NCBI RefSeq assembly: GCF_004001245.1
Contig: NZ_AP018724.1
Location: forward strand, 1,542,501-1,606,500
Origin: Sulfurivermis fontis
GTDB taxonomy: Bacteria; Pseudomonadota; Gammaproteobacteria; Thiohalomonadales; Thiohalomonadaceae
Direction of reading: 5' to 3'
Length of the DNA stretch: 64,000 nucleotides
Shown here: in pieces, positions 54,301 to 63,555 of the stretch
Layout of the letters: the number at the start of each line of letters is the position of its first letter
Position numbering within the stretch: the first letter of the stretch is position 1
Position numbers and translations under genes: made by a program
Notes under the pieces: generated by a model
Told to the model about the DNA's origin: nothing
The model's input: only the letters and a program-made list of their open reading frames with translations
The model's database searches: none

Positions 54301-57300
54301 ACTTCACCGACATCTTCGTCCGTCGTCCGGTCCTGGCGACGGTGATCAGCCTGCTGATCCTGATCGTTGGCCTGCGCTCCCTGCAGGAGATGGAGGTACG
54401 CCAATATCCGGAGATGCGCAACACCGTTGTGACGGTGACCACGGCCTATCCGGGTGCCAGCTCCGAACTGGTCAAGGGTTTCATCACCACTCCGCTGCAG
54501 CAGGCCATCGCCGAGGCCAACGGCATCGACTTCATCTCCGCCACCAGCACCCAGGGACTGTCCAAGATCGAGGTCACCATGGAGCTGAACTACGATGCCA
54601 ATGCGGCGGTGGCGGAGATCCAGGCCAAGGTGGCCAGCAAGCGCAACCAGTTGCCCGCCGACGCGCAGGACCCGGTAATCGATTCCACCACCGGCGACTC
54701 CACCGCGTTGATGTATATCGCCATCTTCAGTGAGACCATCCCGCGGCCGCAGGTGGCCGACTACGTGCTGCGCGTGGTGCAACCGCAGCTGCAGGCCCTG
54801 CCCGGCGTGGCCAAGGCGCGCATGTTCGGCCAGCAGTACGCCATGCGCATCTGGCTCGACCCGCAGCGCATGGCGGCGCTCAACGTCACCGCCAGCGATG
54901 TCGCCAACGTGCTCACACGCAACAATTACCTCGCTGCCGTGGGCGCCACCAAGGGCAAGTATGTCAGCATCAACCTGACCGCCAGCACCGATGTCAGCAC
55001 CGTGGAGGACTTCGAGAATCTGGTGGTACGCAATGAGGGTGGCGCCTTGGTGCGCCTGCGTGACGTGGCTTCCACTGAACTGGGCTCCGAGGACTACGAT
55101 TCCACCGCCTGGTACCGCGGCAAACCCACGGTGTTCATGGCAATGGAGCAGGCCCCCGGCGCCAACCCCCTTACCGTGGCCCAGGCCATCAATGCCGAGG
55201 TGCCGAAGATCCGTGCCCAATTGCCGGAAGGCATGGAGGTGATGGTGCCCTATGACGCCAGCCGCTTCATCGAGGACTCCATCAACGAAGTATACAAGAC
55301 TCTGGGCGAGGCGGTGCTCATTGTATTGCTGGTCATCTTTCTCACCCTGGGCTCGCTGCGTGCCGCACTGATCCCGGCGGTGGCGGTGCCGCTGTCGCTC
55401 ATCGGTGGCGCCTTTGTGATGCTGCTGCTCGGCTATTCGCTCAACCTGCTCACCCTGCTCGCCATGGTGCTGGCCATCGGCCTGGTGGTGGACGATGCCA
55501 TCATCATCGTCGAGAACGTTCACCGCCACATCGAACAAGGCGAAAGCAAGTTCCAGGCGGCGATCCACGGTGCGCGCGAGATGGCCATGCCGATCTTCGC
55601 CATGACCATCACCGTGTTCGCGGTATTCGTGCCCATCGGCTTCCAGGGCGGCCTGGTCGGCACCCTGTTCTCCGAGTTCGCCTTCACCCTCACCGGCGCG
55701 GTATTCATCTCCGGCGTGGTCGCGCTGACCCTGTCGCCGATGCTGGCTTCCAAGGTACTCAAGGCACATGGCAACCAGGGTCGTTTCGAGCAATGGGTAG
55801 AGCATGCCTTCGACTGGCTAGCGCACGCCTACCGCCGCGGCCTGCACGTTGCCATGGAGTCGGTACCGGCGACACTGATCTTCACCGCGGTGCTGCTGGT
55901 CGCCATCGTGCTGATGTTCATCACCAGCCGCAGCGAGCTGGCCCCCACTGAGGATCAGGGTATCCTGTTCTTCCAGGCCTCCGCGCCGCGCACGGCGACG
56001 CTGGACTATCACCAAACCTTTGCCGCGGAGATTCAGCGCCGCTTCGAGAGCGTGCCCGAGTACAACGACAGCTTCATGATCCTCGGCATGACGCCGGAGA
56101 CCACCTTCGGCGGCTTCAAGATGAAGACCTTCACCCAGCGCGAGCGCAGCCAGATGGATGTACAACCGCAGGTGCAAGGCCTGCTTGCCGGCGTGGCGGG
56201 TTACCAGACTGCCGTTTTTCCGCGCCCCAGCCTGCCGGGCGGCGGCCGCGGTTTCCCCATCGAAATGGTGCTCACCTCCGATCGCAGCTATGAGGAACTG
56301 GCCGGCTTCGCCGATCAGATCGTCGGCACCGCCATGGGCAGCGGCCAGTTCATGTTCCTGCGCAAGTCGGTGGATATCGACCTGCCGGTCATCAATGTGC
56401 TCATCGATCGCGATCGCGCCGGCGACCTCGGCATCAGCATGGCGGACATTGGCCGCAACCTCGGCACCATGCTGGGCGGCGGTTACGTCAACCGCTTCAA
56501 TCTGGAAGGCCGCAGCTACAAGGTGGTGCCGCAAGTGGGCCGTGAGTCGCGCCTGAGCGCCGAGATGCTGAACGACTACTACATCCGAACCGGCAGTGGT
56601 GAACTGGTGCCACTGTCCGCGGTGGCGCGGCTGGAGCAGTCGGTGGAGCCGTCCAGCCGCACCCAGTTCCAGCAGCTCAACGCCATCACTGTCGAAGGTG
56701 TGATGATGCCGGGCGTGGACCAGGGCACGGCGCTGGAATACCTGGGACGGATCGCCCGCGATATCCTGCCCAAGGGCTATGATGTCGATTACAAGGGCAT
56801 CTCGCGCCAGTACATGCAGGAAGGCAGCGCCACGCTGATCACCTTCGCCCTGTCGTTGGTGTTCATCTATCTGACGCTGGCGGCGCTGTATGAAAGCTGG
56901 CGCGACCCGGCCATCATCCTGGTGACCGTGCCGCTGTCGGTATTCGGCGCGATGATCTTCATCACCCTCGGCTTCTCTTCGGTCAATATCTATACCAAGG
57001 TCGGCCTCATCACACTCATTGGCGTGGTGGCCAAGAACGGCATCCTCATCGTGGAGTTCGCCAACAAACTGCAGATCAGCCAGGGGCTATCCAAGCGCGA
57101 GGCGGTGGAACGGGCGGCGGAGATCCGTCTGCGGCCGATCCTGATGACAGCCTCGGCGATGGTATTTGCCATGCTGCCGCTGCTCACCGCCGCCGGCCCC
57201 GGCGCGGTCAGCCGCTTCGATATCGGCCTGACCATCACTGCCGGTCTCGCCATCGGTACGCTGTTCACGCTGTTCGTGCTGCCGGCCTTCTACGTGGTAC

Positions 57301-57359
57301 TGGCACGCGATCACGCCAAGGCGGAACAACAACTGCACGCGGCAGAACAGGGGCTGTAG
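54297..57359 (+). CDS. RND (HAE-1 type) multidrug efflux permease
   Basis: A proton-driven inner-membrane transporter of the AcrB/MdtB/MexW kind. It is 1020 residues with twelve membrane segments in two halves. It begins MNFTDIFVRRPVLATVISLL. The proton-relay Asp pair is in GLVVDDAIIIVENVHRH (about residue 400). GVVAKNGILIVEFANKL marks the second half. No outer-membrane factor gene lies next to it, so a TolC elsewhere must serve. Regulation is probably by the divergent LysR protein. Substrates cannot be told. Confidence 0.95.
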   Translation: MNFTDIFVRRPVLATVISLLILIVGLRSLQEMEVRQYPEMRNTVVTVTTAYPGASSELVKGFITTPLQQAIAEANGIDFISATSTQGLSKIEVTMELNYDANAAVAEIQAKVASKRNQLPADAQDPVIDSTTGDSTALMYIAIFSETIPRPQVADYVLRVVQPQLQALPGVAKARMFGQQYAMRIWLDPQRMAALNVTASDVANVLTRNNYLAAVGATKGKYVSINLTASTDVSTVEDFENLVVRNEGGALVRLRDVASTELGSEDYDSTAWYRGKPTVFMAMEQAPGANPLTVAQAINAEVPKIRAQLPEGMEVMVPYDASRFIEDSINEVYKTLGEAVLIVLLVIFLTLGSLRAALIPAVAVPLSLIGGAFVMLLLGYSLNLLTLLAMVLAIGLVVDDAIIIVENVHRHIEQGESKFQAAIHGAREMAMPIFAMTITVFAVFVPIGFQGGLVGTLFSEFAFTLTGAVFISGVVALTLSPMLASKVLKAHGNQGRFEQWVEHAFDWLAHAYRRGLHVAMESVPATLIFTAVLLVAIVLMFITSRSELAPTEDQGILFFQASAPRTATLDYHQTFAAEIQRRFESVPEYNDSFMILGMTPETTFGGFKMKTFTQRERSQMDVQPQVQGLLAGVAGYQTAVFPRPSLPGGGRGFPIEMVLTSDRSYEELAGFADQIVGTAMGSGQFMFLRKSVDIDLPVINVLIDRDRAGDLGISMADIGRNLGTMLGGGYVNRFNLEGRSYKVVPQVGRESRLSAEMLNDYYIRTGSGELVPLSAVARLEQSVEPSSRTQFQQLNAITVEGVMMPGVDQGTALEYLGRIARDILPKGYDVDYKGISRQYMQEGSATLITFALSLVFIYLTLAALYESWRDPAIILVTVPLSVFGAMIFITLGFSSVNIYTKVGLITLIGVVAKNGILIVEFANKLQISQGLSKREAVERAAEIRLRPILMTASAMVFAMLPLLTAAGPGAVSRFDIGLTITAGLAIGTLFTLFVLPAFYVVLARDHAKAEQQLHAAEQGL

Positions 57360-57391
57360 TAAAGAGCGCACCGCCGGTCGGCGGTGCGGGC

Positions 57392-59500
<2,109 letters not shown>

Positions 59501-59598
59501 AATGTGGAGTATCGAATGAGGTTTTACTCTGGTGGAGCCAGTGCAGTATATTGGGTCACCAGGACCATAACCGAAGACGACGATCAAGGAGCCGAATC

Positions 59599-59904
59599 AT
59601 GCGTCCCAGCCATATCCACCTCATTGCCGTCCTGCTGGCCGCCGGCAGCGCTGCCGCCCACGGCGATGTGGTACAGATGCCGCCCGCTGTGCTGGAAGAC
59701 AGCGCCACCGCGCCGACGGCCCCGGCCCCCGTGGAACTTCCGGTTCGCGGCATGAGCATGCAGCAGGTGGAGACCCGCTTTGGCGCGCCGCAGGAAAAAC
59801 TGCCTGCCGTGGGCAAGCCGCCCATCACGCGCTGGGTGTACCCGGATTATATCGTCTATTTCGAGCACCAGTATGTAATTCACAGTGTGCTCAAGCGCAA
59901 ATAA
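59599..59904 (+). CDS. Small periplasmic protein, BamE/SmpA-like C-terminus
   Basis: A 101-residue product with a cleavable signal peptide (MRPSHIHLIAVLLAAGSAAAHG) and AAGGAG eight bases before the ATG. After an Ala/Pro-rich linker, the stretch RGMSMQQVETRFGAPQEKL resembles the helix-turn of the SmpA/OmlA fold, and the rest (ITRWVYPDYIVYFEHQYVI) gives short beta-strands. There is no lipobox Cys, so it should be soluble in the periplasm. The role is unknown; homology to BamE is weak and based on pattern only. Confidence 0.75.
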   Translation: MRPSHIHLIAVLLAAGSAAAHGDVVQMPPAVLEDSATAPTAPAPVELPVRGMSMQQVETRFGAPQEKLPAVGKPPITRWVYPDYIVYFEHQYVIHSVLKRK

Positions 59905-59957
59905 CACCCCGCCAACCGCTGTGGCTGCCGGTGTGCAAGCACGGCTCTTATGATTCC

Positions 59958-60986
59958 ATGCAGATACTGCCCGCAGAATGGTCACCGCAATGCGCGGTGC
60001 TGCTCACCTGGCCCCACCGGTACGGCCCGCTGGGGCGCATCCTGCAACAGGCGGAACAGGTATTCATACAGATTGCCAGGGCGGTCACTGCTCATGAGCG
60101 GCTGATTGTTTCCTGTCTGGACGAGGAACATCGCACCCATATCCAGACTCAGCTGGCCGTCGCCCGCGTCGACCTCGGTCAGGTACTTCTGGCCATTGCC
60201 CCGTCAAATGATGTCTGGGCGCGTGATCACGGCCCTATCACCGTATTGCGCGACGGCAAGCCTCTGTTGCTCGACTTCGCCTTCAACGGCTGGGGCCGCA
60301 AATACCCCTACGAACTGGACAATGCCCTCACCCGCACCCTGCACCGCCAGGGCGTGTTCGGCACCACACCGCTGGAGATCGTCGATCTGATTCTGGAAGG
60401 CGGTAGCATCGAGAGCGATGGCCGGGGCACCCTGCTCACCACCCGCCATTGCCTGCTCAACCCGCAACGCAATCCCGAATACGACTGCGTCGGCCTGGAA
60501 GGCATCTTCGCCCAGGTGTTCGGCAGCCGGCGCGTGCTGTGGCTCGACCACGGCGAACTGGAGGGCGATGACACCGACGGCCATATCGACACGCTGGCCC
60601 GCTTCTGCGACGAACACACCATCGCCTACGTGCGCTGCGACAACCCGCACGACAGTCATTACGCCGCCTTGCTGGAAATGGAGCGTGAACTCAAGGCCTT
60701 CCGCGACAATGAAGGCCGGCCCTACCGTCTGGTGCCGCTACCACTGCCCTCCCCCAAACGCAACGAACACGGCCAGCGCCTGCCCGCCACCTATGCCAAT
60801 TTCCTCATCATCAACGGTGCCGTGCTGGTGCCGGTCTATGACGATGTGCAGGATGCGGTGGCGCTGGAGCGACTGGCCCCCTGTTTCCCCGGCCGCGAAC
60901 TCATCGCCATCAACTGCCTGCCCCTGATCCAACAATACGGCAGCCTGCATTGCGTCACCATGCAGTTGCCGGCAGGGGTGGTATGA
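59958..60986 (+). CDS. aguA: Agmatine deiminase
   Basis: Hydrolyses agmatine to N-carbamoylputrescine and ammonia, the first step from arginine-derived agmatine to putrescine. The 342-residue protein begins MQILPAEWSPQCAVLLTWPH. Active-site features are SNDVWARDHGPI, LEGGSIESDGRGTLLTT, DDTDGHIDTLARF, and the nucleophilic Cys in YGSLHCVTMQLP. The start at 59958 gives the conserved N-terminus; a frame from 59931 is less likely. aguB lies 116 bp downstream, with a phrase repeat between. Confidence 0.95.
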   Translation: MQILPAEWSPQCAVLLTWPHRYGPLGRILQQAEQVFIQIARAVTAHERLIVSCLDEEHRTHIQTQLAVARVDLGQVLLAIAPSNDVWARDHGPITVLRDGKPLLLDFAFNGWGRKYPYELDNALTRTLHRQGVFGTTPLEIVDLILEGGSIESDGRGTLLTTRHCLLNPQRNPEYDCVGLEGIFAQVFGSRRVLWLDHGELEGDDTDGHIDTLARFCDEHTIAYVRCDNPHDSHYAALLEMERELKAFRDNEGRPYRLVPLPLPSPKRNEHGQRLPATYANFLIINGAVLVPVYDDVQDAVALERLAPCFPGRELIAINCLPLIQQYGSLHCVTMQLPAGVV

Positions 60987-60994
60987 AAAATCGG

Positions 60995-61082
60995 GTCCGC
61001 AAATGAACGCGAATGCAGGCCAATGAAAGCTATTCTTTCCCGGCAAAGTTGTATTCGCGTTAATTCGCGTTCATTTGCGGAC
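60995..61082. repeat. Inverted phrase repeat, TCCGCAAATGAACGC family, copy 2
   Basis: GTCCGCAAATGAACGCGAAT at 60995-61014 is matched perfectly, inverted, at 61063-61082. The right side carries one further phrase copy (GTATTCGCGTTA). It lies between aguA and aguB, in their probable joint transcript, where it could form a 20-bp stem. Confidence 0.9.
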
Positions 61083-61102
61083 TCGTCCTTGTGGAGGATG
61101 TG

Positions 61103-61993
61103 ATGAAATCACGAACCCTGCGTGTCGGCCTGGTCCAGCAGCCTTGCAGCGAGGATCGGGAAACCAATCTTTACTACAGCGCATTGAACATCCGCGAGGC
61201 GGCCGCCGACGGCGCCGAACTGGTGCTGCTGCAGGAACTGCACAGCGGTGTGTACTTCTGCCAGTCGGAAGACCCGGCACGCTTCGATCAGGCCGAGCCC
61301 ATCCCCGGCCCCACCACCCAAGCCCTGTCCGAACTGGCGCAGGAACTGGGGATCGTCATCGTCGGCTCGGTATTCGAGCGGCGCGCCTCCGGTCTGTACC
61401 ACAACACCGCCGTGGTACTGGAAAAGGACGGCAGCCTCGCCGGCATCTACCGCAAGATGCATATCCCGGACGACCCCGGCTATTACGAAAAGTACTATTT
61501 CACCCCCGGCGATCTGGGCTTCACCCCCATCGACACCTCGGTAGGCCGCCTCGGCGTGCTGGTGTGCTGGGACCAGTGGTATCCGGAAGCGGCGCGCCTG
61601 ATGGCCATGGCCGGTGCAGAGATACTACTCTATCCCACCGCCATCGGCTGGGACGAGCGCGCAGAACCGGACGAACAATTGCGCCAACGCGATGCCTGGG
61701 TCACCATCCAGCGCAGCCATGCCATCGCCAACGGCGTCCCGGTGGTCGCCTGCAACCGCGTCGGCCATGAGCCGGACCCGACCGGCCAGACACCCGGCAT
61801 CAACTTCTGGGGCTACAGCTTCATCTGCGGCCAGCAGGGCGAGATCCTCGCCCAGGCACCGGAAGACGATCCCACCTTCCTGGTGGCGGAAGTCGATCTC
61901 GGCCGCAACGAACAGGTGCGCCGCGCCTGGCCCTATCTGCGCGACCGCCGCATCGATGCCTACGCCGACCTGCTGCGCCGCTACCGCGACTAG
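61103..61993 (+). CDS. aguB: N-carbamoylputrescine amidase
   Basis: Hydrolyses N-carbamoylputrescine to putrescine, CO2 and ammonia, completing the pathway begun by AguA. A 296-residue nitrilase-fold protein starting MKSRTLRVGLVQQPCS at 61103, with GGAGG five bases before; a GTG at 61091 overlaps that site. The catalytic triad is Glu in LLQELHSGVYF, Lys in YRKMHIPDDPGYYEK, and Cys in VLVCWDQWYPEAAR. The YYEKYYFTPGD stretch is specific to this amidase group. Phrase repeats flank the gene on both sides. Confidence 0.95.
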   Translation: MKSRTLRVGLVQQPCSEDRETNLYYSALNIREAAADGAELVLLQELHSGVYFCQSEDPARFDQAEPIPGPTTQALSELAQELGIVIVGSVFERRASGLYHNTAVVLEKDGSLAGIYRKMHIPDDPGYYEKYYFTPGDLGFTPIDTSVGRLGVLVCWDQWYPEAARLMAMAGAEILLYPTAIGWDERAEPDEQLRQRDAWVTIQRSHAIANGVPVVACNRVGHEPDPTGQTPGINFWGYSFICGQQGEILAQAPEDDPTFLVAEVDLGRNEQVRRAWPYLRDRRIDAYADLLRRYRD

Positions 61994-62004
61994 AAACCTC
62001 ACAC

Positions 62005-62168
62005 AGTCCGCAAATGAACGCAAATCAACGCGAATGTAGTCAGCGCGGGAGCATACAATGAATGCCGCACAGCTCATCGATACCCATGGTCGAGCCTGTA
62101 CGTTCTGGCGAGAGAATCACTAATTTCCTGGCATAATAATTTGCGTTTATTCGCGTTCATTTGCGACT
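62005..62168. repeat. Inverted phrase repeat, TCCGCAAATGAACGC family, copy 3
   Basis: The left arm AGTCCGCAAATGAACGCAAA (from 62005) continues with one more phrase; the right arm (62138-62168) has inverted phrases GCGTTTATTCGCGTTCATTT. The core is about 100 bases. It fills the gap between aguB and the DAHP synthase gene and ends 18 bases before the latter. Confidence 0.85.
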
Positions 62169-62186
62169 CATAGAGGTGAACCCACA

Positions 62187-63302
62187 ATGATCATCATCCT
62201 GCAACCGCATGTCACCACGCAGAGTCCGGAATTCGAAAACCTGCGCACCTACATCGCCAACCTGCCGCGGGTGCAGATGCGCGTGCACGAGGAGCGCGGC
62301 AGCCAGCAGACACTGACCGAGATCTATCTCATCGGCGACACCGCCGCCCTGGACAAGGATGACATCGCCAGCCTGCCCGGTGTCGAACGCGTGGTGCGCG
62401 TATCACGCGAATACCGCGTGCTCGGCCGTCACCATGACGACCAGCGCCCGAGTTATTTCGAGTACAACGGCGTGCGCTTCGGCCAGGACAACCTCAACGT
62501 CTTCGCCGGCCTGTGTGCGGTGGACACGCCGGAACACGTGGAGAGCATGATGCGCACCCTGCGCGATCACGGCCAGGTGTGCACACGCATGGGCGCCTAC
62601 AAGCCACGCACCAATCCCTATGCCTTCCAGGGCCACGGCAAGACCTGCCTGCCCTATGTATTCGAGCTGGCGGGAAAGTATGGCATCAAGGTCATCGCCA
62701 TGGAGGTCACCCACGACAGCCATGTGCACGAGATTCACGAGGCACTGCATGCCGCGGGCAATCCCACCGGCGTGATGCTACAGATCGGCACGCGCAACAC
62801 GCAAAACTTCGAACTGCTGAAGATCGTCGGTCGCCAGCGCGAGTTTCCGGTGCTGCTCAAGCGCGGCTTCGGCATCACTCTGGAGGAGTCGCTCAACGCC
62901 GCCGAATACCTGGCCTCGGAAGGGAACCGCAACGTGGTGTTCGGCCTGCGCGGCATGAAGACCAACATGGGCGACCCGCACCGCAACCTGGTGGACTTCG
63001 CCCATGTGCCGGTGGTGAAGCGCCTGACGCGCATGCCGGTGTGCATCGATCCGTCCCATTCGGTGGGTTCCCGCGAGCGCAGCCCGGACGGCCTGCTCGA
63101 CGTTTTTCACGTCACCGCCCAGGGCATCATCGCCGGCGCCAACATGGTACTGGTGGATTTCCATCCCCAGCCGCCCAAGGCGCTGGTGGACGGCCCGCAG
63201 GCGCTGCTGCTGCCGGAGCTGCCACACTTCCTGGAGGATGTGGCCATCGCCCGCGAGACCTATGAAAAACGTGTGGCGGCGGCCGCCCGGTATGCGGGCT
63301 GA
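62187..63302 (+). CDS. 3-deoxy-7-phosphoheptulonate (DAHP) synthase, type I-beta
   Basis: The first step of aromatic amino-acid synthesis, condensing PEP and erythrose 4-phosphate. It is 371 residues. An N-terminal ferredoxin-like regulatory domain (about 1-85, MIIILQPHVTTQSPEFENL) precedes the TIM barrel with MGAYKPRTNPYAFQG, IQIGTRNTQNF-type motif (LQIGTRNTQNFELLK), GLRGMKTNMGDPHRN and CIDPSHSVGS. The N-terminal extension marks the Thermotoga-like I-beta group, in which it mediates Tyr or Phe inhibition. AroG/F/H-type enzymes are different in the N-terminus. Confidence 0.93.
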   Translation: MIIILQPHVTTQSPEFENLRTYIANLPRVQMRVHEERGSQQTLTEIYLIGDTAALDKDDIASLPGVERVVRVSREYRVLGRHHDDQRPSYFEYNGVRFGQDNLNVFAGLCAVDTPEHVESMMRTLRDHGQVCTRMGAYKPRTNPYAFQGHGKTCLPYVFELAGKYGIKVIAMEVTHDSHVHEIHEALHAAGNPTGVMLQIGTRNTQNFELLKIVGRQREFPVLLKRGFGITLEESLNAAEYLASEGNRNVVFGLRGMKTNMGDPHRNLVDFAHVPVVKRLTRMPVCIDPSHSVGSRERSPDGLLDVFHVTAQGIIAGANMVLVDFHPQPPKALVDGPQALLLPELPHFLEDVAIARETYEKRVAAAARYAG

Positions 63303-63325
63303 CACAGGTGTCGCACACGCCAGAC

Positions 63326-63354
63326 CTGACAGTTGACAGTCAATGACATGTCAG
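63326..63354 (+). promoter_or_regulatory. Possible upstream activator site: clustered TGACA/TGTCA half-sites
   Basis: Within 29 bases there are TGACA at 63327, TGACA at 63334 (inside the perfect palindrome TTGACAGTCAA, 63333-63343) and the perfect palindrome TGACATGTCA (63344-63353). The cluster lies about 80-105 bases before the expected start from the sigma-54 promoter, the usual place for an enhancer-binding protein site. Confidence 0.55.
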
Positions 63355-63384
63355 CAGCCGCACGGGAGAACTGTTAACACACTG

Positions 63385-63399
63385 ATAATCAATGATTAT
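63385..63399. promoter_or_regulatory. 15-bp palindrome just upstream of the sigma-54 promoter
   Basis: ATAATCA-A-TGATTAT is a perfect 7-1-7 palindrome, AT-rich, ending six bases before the -24 element. It could be a repressor site (it resembles part of a Fur box) or a bend/IHF site. Only the symmetry is certain. Confidence 0.45.
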
Positions 63400-63404
63400 T
63401 CATA

Positions 63405-63420
63405 TGGCACGCATATTGCC
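63405..63420 (+). promoter_or_regulatory. Near-consensus sigma-54 (-24/-12) promoter
   Basis: TGGCACGCATATTGCC has the invariant GG (63406-63407) and GC (63418-63419) exactly ten bases apart and matches TGGCACG-N4-TTGC fully. The expected transcription start is about 63431. It points rightward into a short transcript ending at an intrinsic terminator, with no gene between. Confidence 0.85.
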
Positions 63421-63430
63421 ACATGAATTG

Positions 63431-63529
63431 TGTGGAGCAATTCCACCGGCTCTGCGGAGTCGGTGGTGGATTCCCCTCCTTCCACACTGTGGTGTTTTCA
63501 GCCGCGCCCGAAATGGCGCGGCTTTTTTA
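63431..63529 (+). ncRNA. Candidate sigma-54-dependent small RNA (about 99 nt)
   Basis: Delimited by a near-consensus sigma-54 promoter and an intrinsic terminator. Predicted folding: a 10-bp stem with a TGCG loop (CCACCGGCTC 63443-63452 with GAGTCGGTGG 63457-63466); then GTGGA (63466-63470) with TCCAC (63481-63485) closing a ten-base pyrimidine loop TTCCCCTCCT; then the terminator stem. The loop CCCCUCCU is complementary to Shine-Dalgarno sequences, as in known anti-SD-loop sRNAs. No convincing peptide is encoded. Its 3' end faces the 3' end of a sigma-54 activator gene; compare CrcZ (downstream of cbrB) and GlmY/GlmZ, which are sigma-54 sRNAs, though neither is clearly homologous. Confidence 0.7.
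63500..63528 (+). terminator. Intrinsic terminator of the candidate sRNA
   Basis: AGCCGCGCC (63500-63508) and GGCGCGGCT (63515-63523) form a perfect 9-bp stem with a six-base loop, followed by TTTTTT. There is no U-tract on the other strand, so it serves rightward transcripts only. Confidence 0.9.
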
Positions 63530-63555
63530 TTTCCACCACCCGGCTGCCGGCCCCA

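Noticed and set aside
61000-61090. The stem between aguA and aguB as an intrinsic terminator
   Set aside because: The 20-bp stem has a core of about 50 bases and no U-tract, and the same element occurs at unrelated loci, so it is called a repeat.
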